From: Crocodylus rhombifer | Lineage: Eukaryota > Chordata > Crocodylia > Crocodylidae | DNA length: 64,000 nt | Assembly: GCA_038503035.1 (NCBI GenBank) | Contig: JAVSML010001077.1 | Coordinates: 186,001 to 250,000, forward strand | Reading direction: 5' to 3' | Made by a program: the position numbers and the translations under genes | In this document: piece after piece, positions 49,330-60,266 of the stretch | Numbering within the stretch: position 1 is the first letter of the stretch | How the letters are laid out: each line of letters begins with the position of its first letter | Notes under the pieces: model-generated | Told to the model about the DNA's origin: nothing | Database searches by the model: none | Seen by the model: only the letters and a program-made list of their open reading frames with translations

Positions 49330-49720
49330 TCCTCTGCTTTTAGCGTCGCAGTCTAAGAACAGCGAGGGCTTCGTTGGCTTCTGGTCGCCTCCCGATAGCC
49401 CTCAAAGTAAATGACTGCAATAGCTGTCATAGCTTGGCTTACCACATCTCAGCAGAGGCCGGGGTAGCCTGCTTTTTCACAGGAGGTTTCCCAGCGCTGC
49501 GCGCCGAGGGCACGGCACATCTAACGATTTGGGCTAGCTATTTCTTTCCTGAAGTGGCAGTAACTCACGTGATTATTCTGAGTGATCCCCTCAGCGAGCT
49601 CTGATGGGGGGGAAACCCCCCCCATCCGCTCTGATATCGCAGGGAACAATGCGGGGAGATTGATGCGAGCAGATTTAGCCGTCGGGAGGGTTATTTGTTT
49701 GACTTTGGAATCAAAACATG
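49330..49720. promoter_or_regulatory. Second CpG-dense, repeat-free block (candidate regulatory element)
   Basis: About 22 CpGs occur in about 390 bp at about 52% GC, including AGCGCTGCGCGCCGAGGGCACGG (49493-49515). It contains a CACGTG E-box (49567-49572) and the hairpin at 49603-49626. It lies just left of the CR1 at 49953 and is not part of it. The composition is that of a conserved vertebrate regulatory element, but I have no alignment. Confidence 0.35.
49603..49626 (+). repeat. GATG-G7-AAA-C8-ATC hairpin
   Basis: Seven G, three A and eight C, flanked by GAT and ATC, form a near-perfect GC hairpin. The G-run and C-run could also support unusual structures. Confidence 0.7.
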
Positions 49721-49952
49721 TGGGAGGTTGCTGCCAACAGGCTTATAGTAATGCTCACAAGACAGGAAGGAATAAAGGAACCACACGAAGTGAAAAAAGG
49801 GCTTAATTTCTTTGGCGCGAGGAGAAAGTATTTAACTCCTAAAAAGATAGATGGTTCCCACAGAGAACTCGACACAAAGCTTCTCCGGTGGTTGTTCCTT
49901 GTCGCTCTCCCGAAATGCGGGGCTGTGCAACAGGAAGCCTCCTGACTTATAG

Positions 49953-51350
49953 TTTCATAGTTTGTAGGGTCGGAAGGGACCTGAGCAGATCATCTAGTCC
50001 GACCCCCCGCCATGGCAGGAAAGAGTACTGGGGTCAAACGACCCCAGCAAGGTGTGCATCTAACCTCCTCTTAAACACCCCCAGGGTAGGAGCCAGCACT
50101 ACTTCTCTTGGAAGCTGGTCCCAGACCCTAGCCGCCCTGACCGTGAAGTCGCGCCTCCTGATATCCAGCCTAAACCTACCCTCCGCCAGCTTGTGACCGT
50201 TATTCCTGGTCACTCCTGGCAGTGCTCGGGGGAACAGGGACTCCCCCAGTGCCTGCTGATCCCCCCTGGCTAGTTTATAACAGGCCACAAGATCCCCCCT
50301 CAGCCTTCTCTTTTGGAGGCTGAACAGGTTCAGGTCCCGTAGCCTCTCCTCATAGGGCCTGCCCTGCTGTCCCCTGATCATACGAGTGGCCTCCTCTGGA
50401 CCCTCTCCATGCTGTCCACATCCCTCTTGAAGTGTGGCGCCCAGAACTGGACGGAGTCCTCCAACTGAGGCCTGACCAGTGCCGCATGGGAGGGAGGATC
50501 ACCTCCTCGGACCTGCTCGAGATGCATCTGTGGATGCATGACAAGGTGCGGTTGGCCTTCCTGACTGCATCCCCACACTGCGGGCCCATGTTCATCTTGG
50601 AGTCAATGATGACTCCCAGATCCCTTTCCGCCTCCATGCTGACAAGAGGGGAGTTCCCCAACCTGTAGGTACGGTGCCGGTTGTTCCTCCCGAGGTGCAT
50701 CACCTTGCACTTGTCTGTGTTGAATCCCATCCTGTTCTCGTCCGCCCACCCTTGTAACCTGTCTAGGTCCAATTGTAGCCTGTTGCATCCTTCCAGTGTG
50801 CCCACAGCCCCCCACATTTTAGTGTCATCAGCAGGTTTGAACAGGGTGCTTTTTACCCCCTCGTCCAAGTCACTGATGAAGATGTTGAACAGTGCGGGCC
50901 CGAGGACCGAGCCCTGGGGGACCCCACTGCCCACGTCCTTCCAGGTTGAGAAGGACCCATCCACTACCACCCTCTGGGTACGGCCCTCCAGCCAGTTGGC
51001 GACCCATTTGACTGTGTGGGCATCGACACCAGAGTCCCCCGGTTTCTTGATGAGAACATGGTGAGAGACGGTGTCAAAAGCCTTCTGGAAGTCCAGGAAG
51101 ACTATATCCACTGCAACCCCTGCATCTAATGATCTGGTGATCTGATCGTAAAAGGCCACCAGGTTGGTCTGACAGGACCTGCCATTGATGAACCCGTGTT
51201 GGTTGCCCCTAAGCATACAGTCCCCAGCTGGCCCCTCCTGGATGTGTGCCAGCATAATTTTCTCGAACAGCTTGCCTAGGATCGAGGTAAGACTAACCGG
51301 CCTATAGTTTCCCGGGTCCTCCTTCCTGCCTTTTTTGAAGGGAAGGGACC
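49953..51350 (-). mobile_element. CR1 LINE, 5'-truncated, best-preserved copy
   Basis: This minus-strand CR1 keeps a 301-codon frame (50350-51255) covering AHIQEGPAGDCMLRGNQHGF, DFQKAFDTVSHHVLIKK, GVPQGSVLGPALFNIFISDL and KPADDTKMWG, where the catalytic DD is kept but the preceding Phe-Ala has become Pro-Ala. A second open frame (50034-50381) gives YEERLRDLNLFSLQKRRLRG and LEGRFRLD-like text. It ends at the left with TTCATAGTTTGTAGGGTCGG AAGGGACC. It is rich in CpG, consistent with recent insertion. The endonuclease half is missing, and a frameshift lies near 50370. Confidence 0.9.
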
Positions 51351-51854
51351 TAGAAGGGAAGGGAACGAAGAAAAACAGCCATCGGCTTTTAGAAAGAATC
51401 AGCTGCCACGGTAAACCCCACCCAGGACGGTGACACTGTTTTTACCTCCGGAGCAATGAAGATTGGCACCGTGGGCCCGGGACCACAGAGACAGGGGTCC
51501 TCTGCCCAGATTCAGCTGCTCCATATTCGCCTCCCATTGAACTCGTCTGGAGTCTCTAAAATGTAGGAAAACAGCCCGTCGTACAGACTGCCCCAGCGAT
51601 TGTAGGACAGTAGCACAGAGAGAGAAGCTGGGACAGACCGTCGAGCCATGTGGACATTCGGTGTTTGAAAAAGCAGTGGCCCACTGATGGCTGCTGTCAG
51701 TGGTGTTATTTCCAGGGCAGAGGTGCAGAGGATTTGGGGGCAGGCACAAAGAAATACAAACCAAAGGGGCAATTCCCAACCCCCTTGGGAAAGTTAAGGA
51801 GCAATCTTGTACGTGGCCTCGCACAGCTTGGTGCGCTGCGGAGTACGCTCGTGC

Positions 51855-51982
51855 AAGAGGGAATGGGACGGTCACCTTCCTGGGGTCCCCTGACCCCAGT
51901 TGTCTTTCCTGCTTGGTGCAGGGGGCTGGACGCAGTGACCCTCTGAGGTCCTTTCCAGGCCCTGACAGTTTATGAATCTATG
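51855..51982 (+). mobile_element. CR1 3'-UTR fragment
   Basis: GGTGCAGGGGGCTGGACGCA GTGACCCTCTGAGGTCCTTT CCAGGCCCTGACAGTTTATG AATCTATGAAAC is the CR1 3' end in forward orientation. Confidence 0.75.
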
Positions 51983-52404
51983 AAACTTTGCACTGGGTAG
52001 CGAGCCAGGCAGGCTTCTTTGCTCTGCACACCCTCTCCTGGGTGGAGGGGGAGGAAGGCAGGGGAGGTTTGCACCCTAAGACTAACAAAGTAGATGGACA
52101 GAGTAAGGCCTGCTGAGAGTGATCCCTTACACCCTCTGCTAACGCAGCTGACAAGCACAAATGTGAGTTTGGGGCTCTGCACCAGTCCGTGGTCTGTGAG
52201 CGAGGGAAGGAGAGGGATTGCTGGGATAGGAGGAATGTCTGGAATGAGCGTGCACTCCTCCCCGTGCCTCGCTGCGTGCAGGGATCTGGTGGGTGACTAA
52301 TGGCACGACAAGGTGGGGCTGCTTGCCTGGGTAAGACTTGGCGATGGGTGGTATCATTAAAAAGAGAGAGGAGAGCAGATTATTTTGAAACAGTGGAGCC
52401 TAGA

Positions 52405-52610
52405 GCTAAAGCAGATGATGGGAATCAGGACTCCTGGGCTCTGCCATTGCCTCGCTTTGTAACCTTGAAAGGGTTTGTACGCTGTGTCCCTTAATCTATG
52501 AACTGGGCTTGCTAATGCTTACTGGGAAGCTGTGAGGCTCTATAAATAGTCATTAATGTTTAAAAGCACTTGGGGATCCCGAGGTGAAAGGCTCTGTAGA
52601 ACTGCAAGCA
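52405..52610 (-). repeat. MIR/CORE-SINE fragment
   Basis: GAATCAGGACTCCTGGGCTC TGCCATTGCC, then GAGGCTCTATAAATAGTCAT TAATGTTTAAAAGCACTTGG, resembles the reversed MIR/CORE-SINE body. Confidence 0.65.
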
Positions 52611-53429
52611 ATTACTGCCTGGTAATCATTGCTTGTTTAACATAGTTCTGGGGACTGGGGCCAGGATTTAGGGAACATAATAGGACGGTGAGGCAGTCAA
52701 AGAGCTAAAATGCCTGAAAGCATATCAGGTAGAAGAATCTGCCCTCTAGGACCCCGGCCTTGGGTGCGTGCTTTCTTACAGGCCTCTCACCTGTTTGGAG
52801 AAGAGAAAGTTCCCTCGGCAGTGCAAAGGCTGCTTTGGCTGCTTACCTGTGTGCTTACACTGTGCTTACCTGTGCATCCAGGTGTGTCAGGAGGACAGCT
52901 GGCTTACCTGCTGCAGCTGGAATCTCTGTGGAAATGCTCAGCAAGCCCCACAGCCCCCTCACCAGATGCGCTGAGGTCTTCCCCGTATGGGTTTACAGTG
53001 GTTTGTAGCTAAACCACGGGGGCTTTGTGCACTGTCGACGGTTGCAGTGGCCTAGAGGGAGTTTGGAAAACTTGCTAAATTCCACACTCCTTGTGCACAT
53101 CACTGACCTCAGGCATGCTCTCCGCTCTGCAGCAGGCCAGCAAGCACAAAGAAACACAGTGCTGCTTGTGGCCCCATTGCAGAGCATGGGCACAGTGCAT
53201 CTCAGGTGTAACGTCCTTGCATTTCAGCAGAGTTCACTGGCCCTGCTGGCATTGCATCTGCAGTGTATTTAGCCCTAGATATGTATCCTGAAGTTAAATT
53301 GTCAGGTTTCCAAATCGTAGACCTGCTCCACCTGTCCTTTTGCTAGAAGCTCAGTTTCTCTTTCCTCATTCTGCACGGTCTGGGTCTGAATGAATAAACC
53401 ACTGACTGTAGGCCTGTATTTTCAGGTGC

Positions 53430-53465
53430 TTCAGTCCATACACGGGTTTCAGTCCATACACGGGT
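53430..53465 (+). repeat. Exact 18-bp tandem duplication
   Basis: TTCAGTCCATACACGGGT occurs twice head to tail with no mismatch. Confidence 0.9.
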
Positions 53466-53737
53466 TTATAGGCCAGGCTTATTTATGAATATTCATGTTG
53501 TCTGTGCATGAGGCTTTATTGCTGATCCTTGGCATTGCATTCAGATTCTTTACACACTTATGTTTTCCACTTTTGCTGGAGAGTGTCAGTGTGGCCTGGC
53601 CACTGTTTATGAACGTTGTGCTGAGGGGGCCTAGAGTTACGATTGAGTTCCCATTGCATCCCATGCTCAATACTGTGAGAGAGTTCTGCCCCCAGCAACT
53701 TGCACTACAGATGAGGCAAAGGGTAGGAGAAAGGAGG

Positions 53738-53875
53738 GATTATTGTCCCCATTTTACAGATGGGAAAACTGAGACTCAGTGATCTGCCCCAAGGCATCTG
53801 GGGCAAAGCTGGGAACTACACCCAGGTCTCAGGAGTCTTAAGTTAGTGCCTTAGCCACCAGGCTGTCCTTCCTCT
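53738..53875 (+). repeat. MIR SINE fragment
   Basis: TTGTCCCCATTTTACAGATG GGAAAACTGAGACTCAGTGA TCTGCCCCAAGG, then TACACCCAGGTCTCAGGAGT, is forward MIR. Confidence 0.8.
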
Positions 53876-55174
53876 CAGAGTCAGCCTCCCGAGACCTCTG
53901 ATGGTACAGGTGAATCTCATCCCTGTGTGCAGACTGGCAAAGAGACGGAAAGACTTGCAAAACCAGAAACGTATCCCAGACCTTCTGAATCCTTGTTCTT
54001 CCCTCTGTCCACTCTCCTGCTCTTGTGGATGGCACTTTTTGACACTCCGTGCTGAAATGCAAAACCTGCCCAGTACCTGCAAACCATACATTTATCAATG
54101 TCAAACGAGATTTTCCTGGTTTTGACAGATTTTCCTTTCTAAAGACATCAAAGCATTCCCCCAAAATAAGCAGAAATGATTTGTTTTGGTGCCATGTCCT
54201 GTTTCCCTGGCACATGACACACTTTCCTTCTCTTTTTCATCTCATGGCAGCTACCCCACCTGGACTAGAAGCAGTGCAAAATATTTTTTCAAGCGGTAGC
54301 AGCATCTGGCTCTTTATATACCTTCCCTGGCCCTCCTCTATAAACAGCGCATTATTACCCAGGGCGTTCTTTTTTCCTTCTGATTTTAAGGAAATGAAAA
54401 TTAACGATGGGTAATTGCTCATTGCTGCTTTCCCTCCCTCTACTTGGGCTGTCTTGTCTACCACCTGCTTCTCAACTACAGGCAATGCCAGCATTGGAGG
54501 GGGAGTCAGTCATTGCCCTTTAAAAGCTGCTACCCCCCTCTCCCCCCATGCATCTGAGAGGATGCTGGGCACATATCCTTTAGACTTAATCACTGCTTAT
54601 GCAAACACATCAATTAAAAACAACACCTGCAATGGCAGTGATCCCAGTGGGCTGATAGATAACCAAGAAGGTTTGGCATCCTGTTGAAGTACCAGTCTCA
54701 CTGGGGGTCTCCCACAATGTCACATGTTCCTTTTAATGGCATGCAAGTGAGGCTTGGGAAGCAGTGAAAAATGATAGCCTATATGACACAGTGTAAATTC
54801 ATTTAAGGTGTGAGAAAGAAGCCACCTTTCCCCTGGGTCCTACATTGTCCAGGCTTTTGTGCTGCGGGAGCCTGCTGTCCTGAGAGCAGCTGCAGCACGG
54901 GTCACTTGAGTGTTGAGATTTTGTTGTTTGAGGGAGGAACATGGGGGGCTGGCTCTACCGAATCCTCACTGTCCTCATCATTTGTGAAGTTGTTGCCATG
55001 CGACTGGAGACCCTGGTGTTTTCAGAGCATGTATCCATGAACATGTGAATTGCTGTGCGTTGGGCCAGGTACATACACAGATTTCTAACAGCAAACAGTA
55101 TCAGTTACAGTTGGGATTTTTGGGGCAAAACAGTTACAGCAGAAAAACCCTAGCACCGATACAGTTGTAGGGTT

Positions 55175-55215
55175 GCAGGAAAGCAGGGCTGGAAGGGACC
55201 TCGCACTCAAGGCAG
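55175..55215 (-). mobile_element. CR1 3'-end scrap
   Basis: AAGCAGGGCTGGAAGGGACC TCGCACTCAAGGCAG carries the CR1 3' wording only briefly. Confidence 0.4.
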
Positions 55216-55405
55216 CAGCATCCCTAGCTAAATCGTTCCAGCATAAATGCTGCTTATACCTCTGGTATCCCCTTTATGCATCAGAGGCATTTATACGCAT
55301 ACCTTTTTGTCCCGCGACGTGCCAGAGGTCCACTGCTTTGAAGCACACTCGATTAATTGGGTCTGTTCCACCTGCAAGCTGATGTAAACTCTGCTGCACC
55401 ACATG

Positions 55406-55544
55406 CAGTTGTACAAGTGGCGAAATGTGCACCAGTGCACAGAAAATAGCGGCGGTGCTCTTTCAAACTAAAACGTCTTCTATGCGTTTTAGTTCAAAAG
55501 TGCACCACCGCCATTTTCTCACATTTTCACCTCTTATACAACTG
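55406..55544. repeat. Long hairpin (MITE-like), 9-bp loop
   Basis: The left arm 55406-55475 and right arm 55485-55544 are reverse complements with few mismatches plus a roughly 10-bp insertion in the left arm. Inner arms read CTTTCAAACTAAAACG and CGTTTTAGTTCAAAAG around the loop TCTTCTATG. Outer arms read CAGTTGTACAAG and CTTATACAACTG. CACCATGC-like sequences continue the pairing weakly outside (CTGCTGCACC and GCAGCACCGGG). It is probably a foldback MITE. Within the transcribed intron it would form a stable RNA hairpin. Confidence 0.75.
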
Positions 55545-55955
55545 TAACCAATGCAGCACCGGGTGCTTTTCAAAGTGCAGTGCTCGCATGTGTAAAAATG
55601 CCCCTCGAGACTATACTGGTATAAACTGCTTGACTCTGTCTGTTACTAGTTTAACTATAGCCGTACAATTAAAATGGTACAGCTCTGGGTGTGAAGTAGG
55701 CCTTAGCCTTTTTTAATGTATTTCATTAGTGTCAGAAGGATGGAGATTTTTATAAGTGACTAATAATATTTGGGACCACAAGTTTCTAGGGTTCAGGGGC
55801 ACTTGAAATGGGAACCAATTTTCACAGGGTTTTCCCCAGTGCTCTGAAAAGCAGGTCCTTTTAACAGGTCTCAAGTCAAGCCACAGAACTGGGGTGTCCA
55901 GAATCAGTGGTCCCTTCTGAAAAGTTCGTACTCTGGGGCCCAAACACTTAATCCA

Positions 55956-56127
55956 CCGGTTCTCAAACTGTGGGTCGCAACCCCAAATGGGGTCACAACA
56001 GCAGCACGTGGGTTGGGGATAGAGGGCTATGTGTTGGGACTGAGGAGCCATACTGAGGAAATGGGGTCATGCTGAGGAAATAGGGCCATAAATGGGGTCA
56101 TGCTGAGGAAAAGTTTGGGAAGCACTG
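55956..56127. mobile_element. hAT-type (MER-like) fragment just before the JADE2 exon
   Basis: CCGGTTCTCAAACTGTGGGT CGCAACCCCAAATGGGGTCA and the end AGTTTGGGAAGCACTG are classic hAT non-autonomous termini. It contains a local duplication (CATGCTGAGGAAA twice, near 56068 and 56099). It lies 170 bp upstream of the exon acceptor. Confidence 0.7.
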
Positions 56128-56296
56128 AGTTAGATGCTTAATTTTACACCTGTAAGTATTGACTGATTGATTTTAATTGGCCTGCTCATAGGCTTAAGAG
56201 TTAAGCACCTATAGTGTCAGGGATAGGGTCTCAGTGAGATGTAGTTTGTCATCACATTTCTTAGCTTTTTCTAATCCTTTCCTTTCTTCCTTCTAG

Positions 56297-56466
56297 GATT
56301 ATACCCCAGCTAGAGAGTCCCTGTGTGCAGGTCTCACCAACAGATCTGCCCGACTCAGAGATTTCAGAGGCCACCAGGACATACTCGCAGGGATTGAGCC
56401 GCTATGACCTGGACGAGATTGATGCTTGTTGGCTGGAATATGTTAATATGGAGCTCAAGTTGATGG
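56297..56466 (+). CDS. JADE2: JADE2 (PHF15) next coding exon, before the PHD fingers
   Basis: The exon starts after TTCTTCCTTCTAG with G ATT ATA CCC, which completes the Arg codon split at 6725 and keeps the frame open throughout. It codes for 56 full residues. The first part (IIPQLESPCVQVSP and onward) is a variable Ser/Thr-rich linker. The last part, SRYDLDEIDACWLEYVN then MELKLM, is the conserved JADE segment just before the PHD-zinc knuckle-PHD module. In the family this position reads RYDL(D/N)(E/D)(M/I)DA.WLE. The likely donor is GTAGGT at 56467 after ATG G (phase 1). An alternative GTATTT at 56471 is also possible. CWLEYVNMELKL differs from the usual YWLELINSELKE I recall for mammals, which may be real divergence. 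The next exon (PELDE... and the first PHD finger) is not in the window. Confidence 0.93.
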
Positions 56467-56946
56467 GTAGGTATTTGTGTCATTTTACTGCTTCTCTGGG
56501 GTGTACCTATTAATTAATCATGGAAGATGGAAATTCCTGAGGACCTTAGGGCAGGGATCTCCTCTGTTCTGTTCAAAATGTGAGAGCTCCCCGGAAGAGA
56601 TAACAGCAGAAGCTGAGCAGAGCTGAGCCCATGCATTTCAACGGTCCTGTCTCATACAGCGATTTAGGAACACTGAGATAACTATAAATCTAGACCAAAG
56701 TGGGGAATGGCCGGAGATTTCTCCCAGTAGAGCGTGGAGGTTGGTTTGCAGGTAGAATCCAGTTCTCCCAAATCCCACAAGACCCCCTCCACCTTCATCT
56801 CCATTGCTAGACCTGTCTTCCCTTAACACTAGCAACGTCAAAGTTATTTATCATAGATGTCCTGGTCACATGTTTGGGAGCTAAATTGACAAGTGGACTC
56901 AAAGGAAAGAAAAGGCACTTCTCATTCCGAATAGATAACTCTAAAG

Positions 56947-57300
56947 CAGAGGTGTCAAAGCTACGGCCCATGGGCCAGGTCGTGTCCTAGGAGCCCTATC
57001 ATCCATCTCCTGCTACGGTCTGTGGGTCTCAGTGGACCCGTCGGCAGCATGTGGTGCGTGCCGGATGGCTCCGACCGCCTCGTGCAGCACCCACCCTGGC
57101 CACTTCAGGGGCTTGCTGCATTCAGTGCCCATCGCTGCGCACATCCTAGAGTGGCAGTGCAGCCGCCACGTGTACCATAGCCTTGGAGAGGCCGCTTCAG
57201 GGGGCCCAGCCCCAGAGCAGCTGTGTGCTGTGCCTCTGCTCTGGGACCATGCTTCTTCATGGGCTGGCAACTCCAGGGGCGTGCTAACCACAGTGTCCAC
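56947..57300. mobile_element. hAT-type element, left end clear
   Basis: It starts CAGAGGTGTCAAAGCTACGG CCCATGGGCC, the usual hAT 5' terminus. The GC-rich body follows, but a matching right end was not found, so the right limit is approximate. Confidence 0.5.
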
Positions 57301-58699
57301 TGGGAATTGGCCTACTGGTGGCTTTGTTTGTCATCGGCAGATCTGTTAGTCCAGAAACTAGAACGTACAGTTGTCAGAGCTGGGTGAGATTTGCAGTCAC
57401 TGCAGAGGGGGTTTTCCAGTCCTTGTTGGATGAAGTCTACAGTGTCGTGGTTTCAGCCACTAAGAGAAAACCAGAAAATAAATCGCTAATAATAAAAGCA
57501 TAGCCACTCACCCTTTAGCAGCAGTGGTAGGAATTCCCCAGGAGCGATACAAAGGTCTACAAGGGTGGGACCAGGTGTGGTACAAAACACTTCCATAAAC
57601 AGACTCACTCATTGCTTAATAGTACATGTGCAGCCTTACGGTCCTTGGGCTATGTTCTGTGTTTGTTCTCCCTCCTGTGTATTGTGGTAGGGCCTCACAG
57701 ACTAGAGGGTAGCTCAGGAGTTGCCCCCTGTATTTGCTGATTGTTACTGTTTTCTGGGTTTTAGTGGGTCTCTGTTTCTTTGGCCGACCAGTGCCTTAGT
57801 AGCCAAATACCATGTCCTCATCACTGTGAACATAAAAACATTGTGGAGGTGCTTCTGGAGCTTGATTACTTACTGGTTAAATGTGCTACATCTTCTGCAG
57901 TCTCAAGAGTGAATCATAATTGTGCTTGCCTACTGTAACAGCCCCAGCTCTCTAAGTATCACACCCAGGTTTTGAAATGTTGGTGATCCGGCCAAGGGTT
58001 TTGTACAAGGCAAACAGAACTCTGCCCCAGGACTACTGCCGCTCTAGTACCCGTGCCAAAAGGTTGCTGTCTCTCTTCAGAGGGACCAAAGTTCCTGTCG
58101 CTTCACCAATGATGTTTCTGTTTCTGAGAAATCAGAATGGATATCACATGGTACTATGTTTCAAGAGCTCATAGAAAGTCACTGGCCAGTGGTTGGGCTT
58201 CTGCAAGGATAAGTTGAGCGGGGTTCAACTTGACTTGCTTTACAGTTGCTTTAAGGCAGGGTACAGTGGGTTGTGTGGGCTCTCAGATGGGCTCTCAGAT
58301 GTGGAGTTTCTGCATTAATTGTGACTTGCAAGACTGAGATGAAACCATTTGAAGAGGGCGTGGAAGCGAGAGGTGCCAGCACCCTGCCAGAAGCCAGCTG
58401 TCTCAGTCACAAACAGTGCCTTGTCTTGCATCATGAGTTATGTTAAATTTAAAAGACAGAAATTAAGAGCGGGGCTGGTTTGTAATAGTAATACACAGCT
58501 GAGGGCTGAGCAGAAGCCTTCAAAGATCACATCCAAGAGTGAATCATTATAGCGCTTTCCTTTGAGACCATGAGGTACATGCCCACAGCTTCCTCTAGAA
58601 ATGAGCATGCTGCCTCTACTGTGTCTTGTCCTTGCTGAACCAGGCAGGGAAAACCTGGGCTGAATTAGGTGGAGAAGCAGTGGAACTGAACAACTAGGG

Positions 58700-59392
58700 C
58701 AGTGGTGCGCAGCCCTGTGGGCCCAGTGAGTGGCACAGGACCGGTTCACAGGCCACATCAGACCCTGCAGGCCAGGATCAGACCTGCCCACCTGGATTGC
58801 AGCCTTGGTTGGCCCTTACACACCAGGATTTGGTGCAACCTCTGCCTGGTCTCACGTGGCAGAATCAGGCCCCATGCTGCCTCCATCCGGTCCTGGATGC
58901 CTGAAACAGGGCTGGTGCTGCTCCTGCCTGGCCCCATGCTTTGGGATGGGGCCCCATGCTGCCTCCATCTGGCCCCATGTTCCAGACTGGGGATTGTCTC
59001 CGGACCCTGTAAGGGGTACAGAGGCCTACACGTTCCACTGGCCGCCATCTGCAAGCGGCCCACAGATTCCTGCGGACATCACCGCATCCCTGAGGACATC
59101 AAATAGTCCCCACGTTCTGGGATCTGACCCTAGGGTGCAGCACTGCTCCTGCCTGGCTCCAGCGTTTGCTCTAAACTATGTGGTGTGCATGGCTGCACAG
59201 GTGCGCTCATGCCATGCTGCCAGGCATGCCTGCGTGGCTGCACACACCACACAGCTTAGAAGGAATACTGCTTGGCTCCTTATGCCAGGATCCAGCCTTG
59301 CATGCTAGGATTGGGCCCTGGGGCCCCTCACTGGCCCCACCAGGCCCCTCATGCTGGGATCAGGCCCTGAAGGCCAGATTTGAGCACCCCAG
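58700..59392. mobile_element. hAT-type non-autonomous element
   Basis: It starts CAGTGGTGCGCAGCCCTGTG GGCCCAGTGAG and ends CAGATTTGAGCACCCCAG. The body repeats 'ccccatgctgcctccat(c)' twice (near 58871 and 58951) and 'ctgctcctgcctggc' twice (near 58917 and 59142). Open frames here are GC-rich repeat artefacts. The flanks AACTAGGG and ATTAAGGC give only weak evidence of a target duplication. Confidence 0.6.
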
Positions 59393-59394
59393 AT

Positions 59395-59640
59395 TAAGGC
59401 ATTGATCTTGGAGTCAGGAAATTACCTCTGCCGCGACTCTCTGTGACTTCAGCAAGCTGCTTTACCACTCTGTGCATCTTTCCTCCTCCGACTCTTTGTG
59501 AGTTTTGTGTTTGCAAGTGGAAAGGTCTTTGGCAGAAGGAAGTCTCTTACCTGGGGCTTTCACCATGCCCAGCAGAAGAGCCTTGGATTTCATCTGGAAC
59601 CTCTGAGTGCTCCTGTAATAAATGAATAAATAATAGGAAC
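59395..59640 (-). repeat. MIR-like fragment
   Basis: CTTGGAGTCAGGAAATTACC TCTGCCGCGACTCTCTGTGA CTTCAGCAAGCTGCTTTACC is reversed MIR wording. It is followed by a short AATAAATGAATAAATAA tract. Confidence 0.6.
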
Positions 59641-59984
59641 AAACTCATGAAGTTCCAGTAGTGGTAGCACAGAGATACCAATCATCTGATCCATCAGGCT
59701 GATTCATCAGTCCATTTCTGTTTCTAAAAGAGCTCTGTAATTACTGTGTTAGCCTTTAATATGCTGGGGAGGGAAAGGAATTTGAAAACAGCATTCAGTC
59801 TATGAATGTGATTTCCATGAGATTTGCTGAGACCAAAGCTCCAAATATGGATTCTGTTATCTCTTCCCCTCTCATTTCTGCCTCGGAGCTATGTCTAGTG
59901 CATTTTTCCAGTCACTTGAAAGAGAAACATATGCCTTAGATTAGTAATACTTCCAGCAGCATTCTGTAGGTAGCAAGCGTGGCT

Positions 59985-60200
59985 TAGACTAGAGGTTCAT
60001 GTTCGGAACGGCAAGTCCAGAGGTCTTCTGGCTGTGCTACTGACTCGTGTTGGGGCCCTGGCCAAATCACTTTATCCCTTTGTTTGAGCTTTCCCGTCTA
60101 TGTAAAGTGGGGAGAGTAATGCTTATCTACTTGCAGAAGTGTCCAGGAGAAATATGTCAATGCATTGAGAACCTCATCTTGAGGGTCCTGTAGAGGGAAA
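59985..60200 (-). repeat. MIR SINE fragment
   Basis: CCTGGCCAAATCACTTTATC CCTTTG, then GTCTATGTAAAGTGGGGAGA GTAATGCTTATC, is reversed MIR. Confidence 0.7.
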
Positions 60201-60266
60201 AATACAATTATTGTTCTGAAGTGGTGGGTTTTATGCGCTCACAAAACAAAGCGAAACTACTGAGAT

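Larger units (their letters stand above)
6726..56296 (+). other. JADE2 long intron, about 49.6 kb
   Basis: The donor GTAAGTG (6726) and acceptor TTCTAG (56291-56296) bound a single intron whose flanking exons join in frame through a split Arg codon (AG|G). It contains most of the window's mobile elements and both CpG-dense blocks, which are listed separately. I saw no additional coding exon with JADE-like sequence inside it. An alternative first exon cannot be excluded, especially near 40.6-41.1 kb. Confidence 0.88.

Noticed and set aside
58702..59308. 134- and 192-codon frames
   Set aside because: They lie inside a hAT-type non-autonomous element built of repeated GC-rich phrases, and nothing domain-like is visible.
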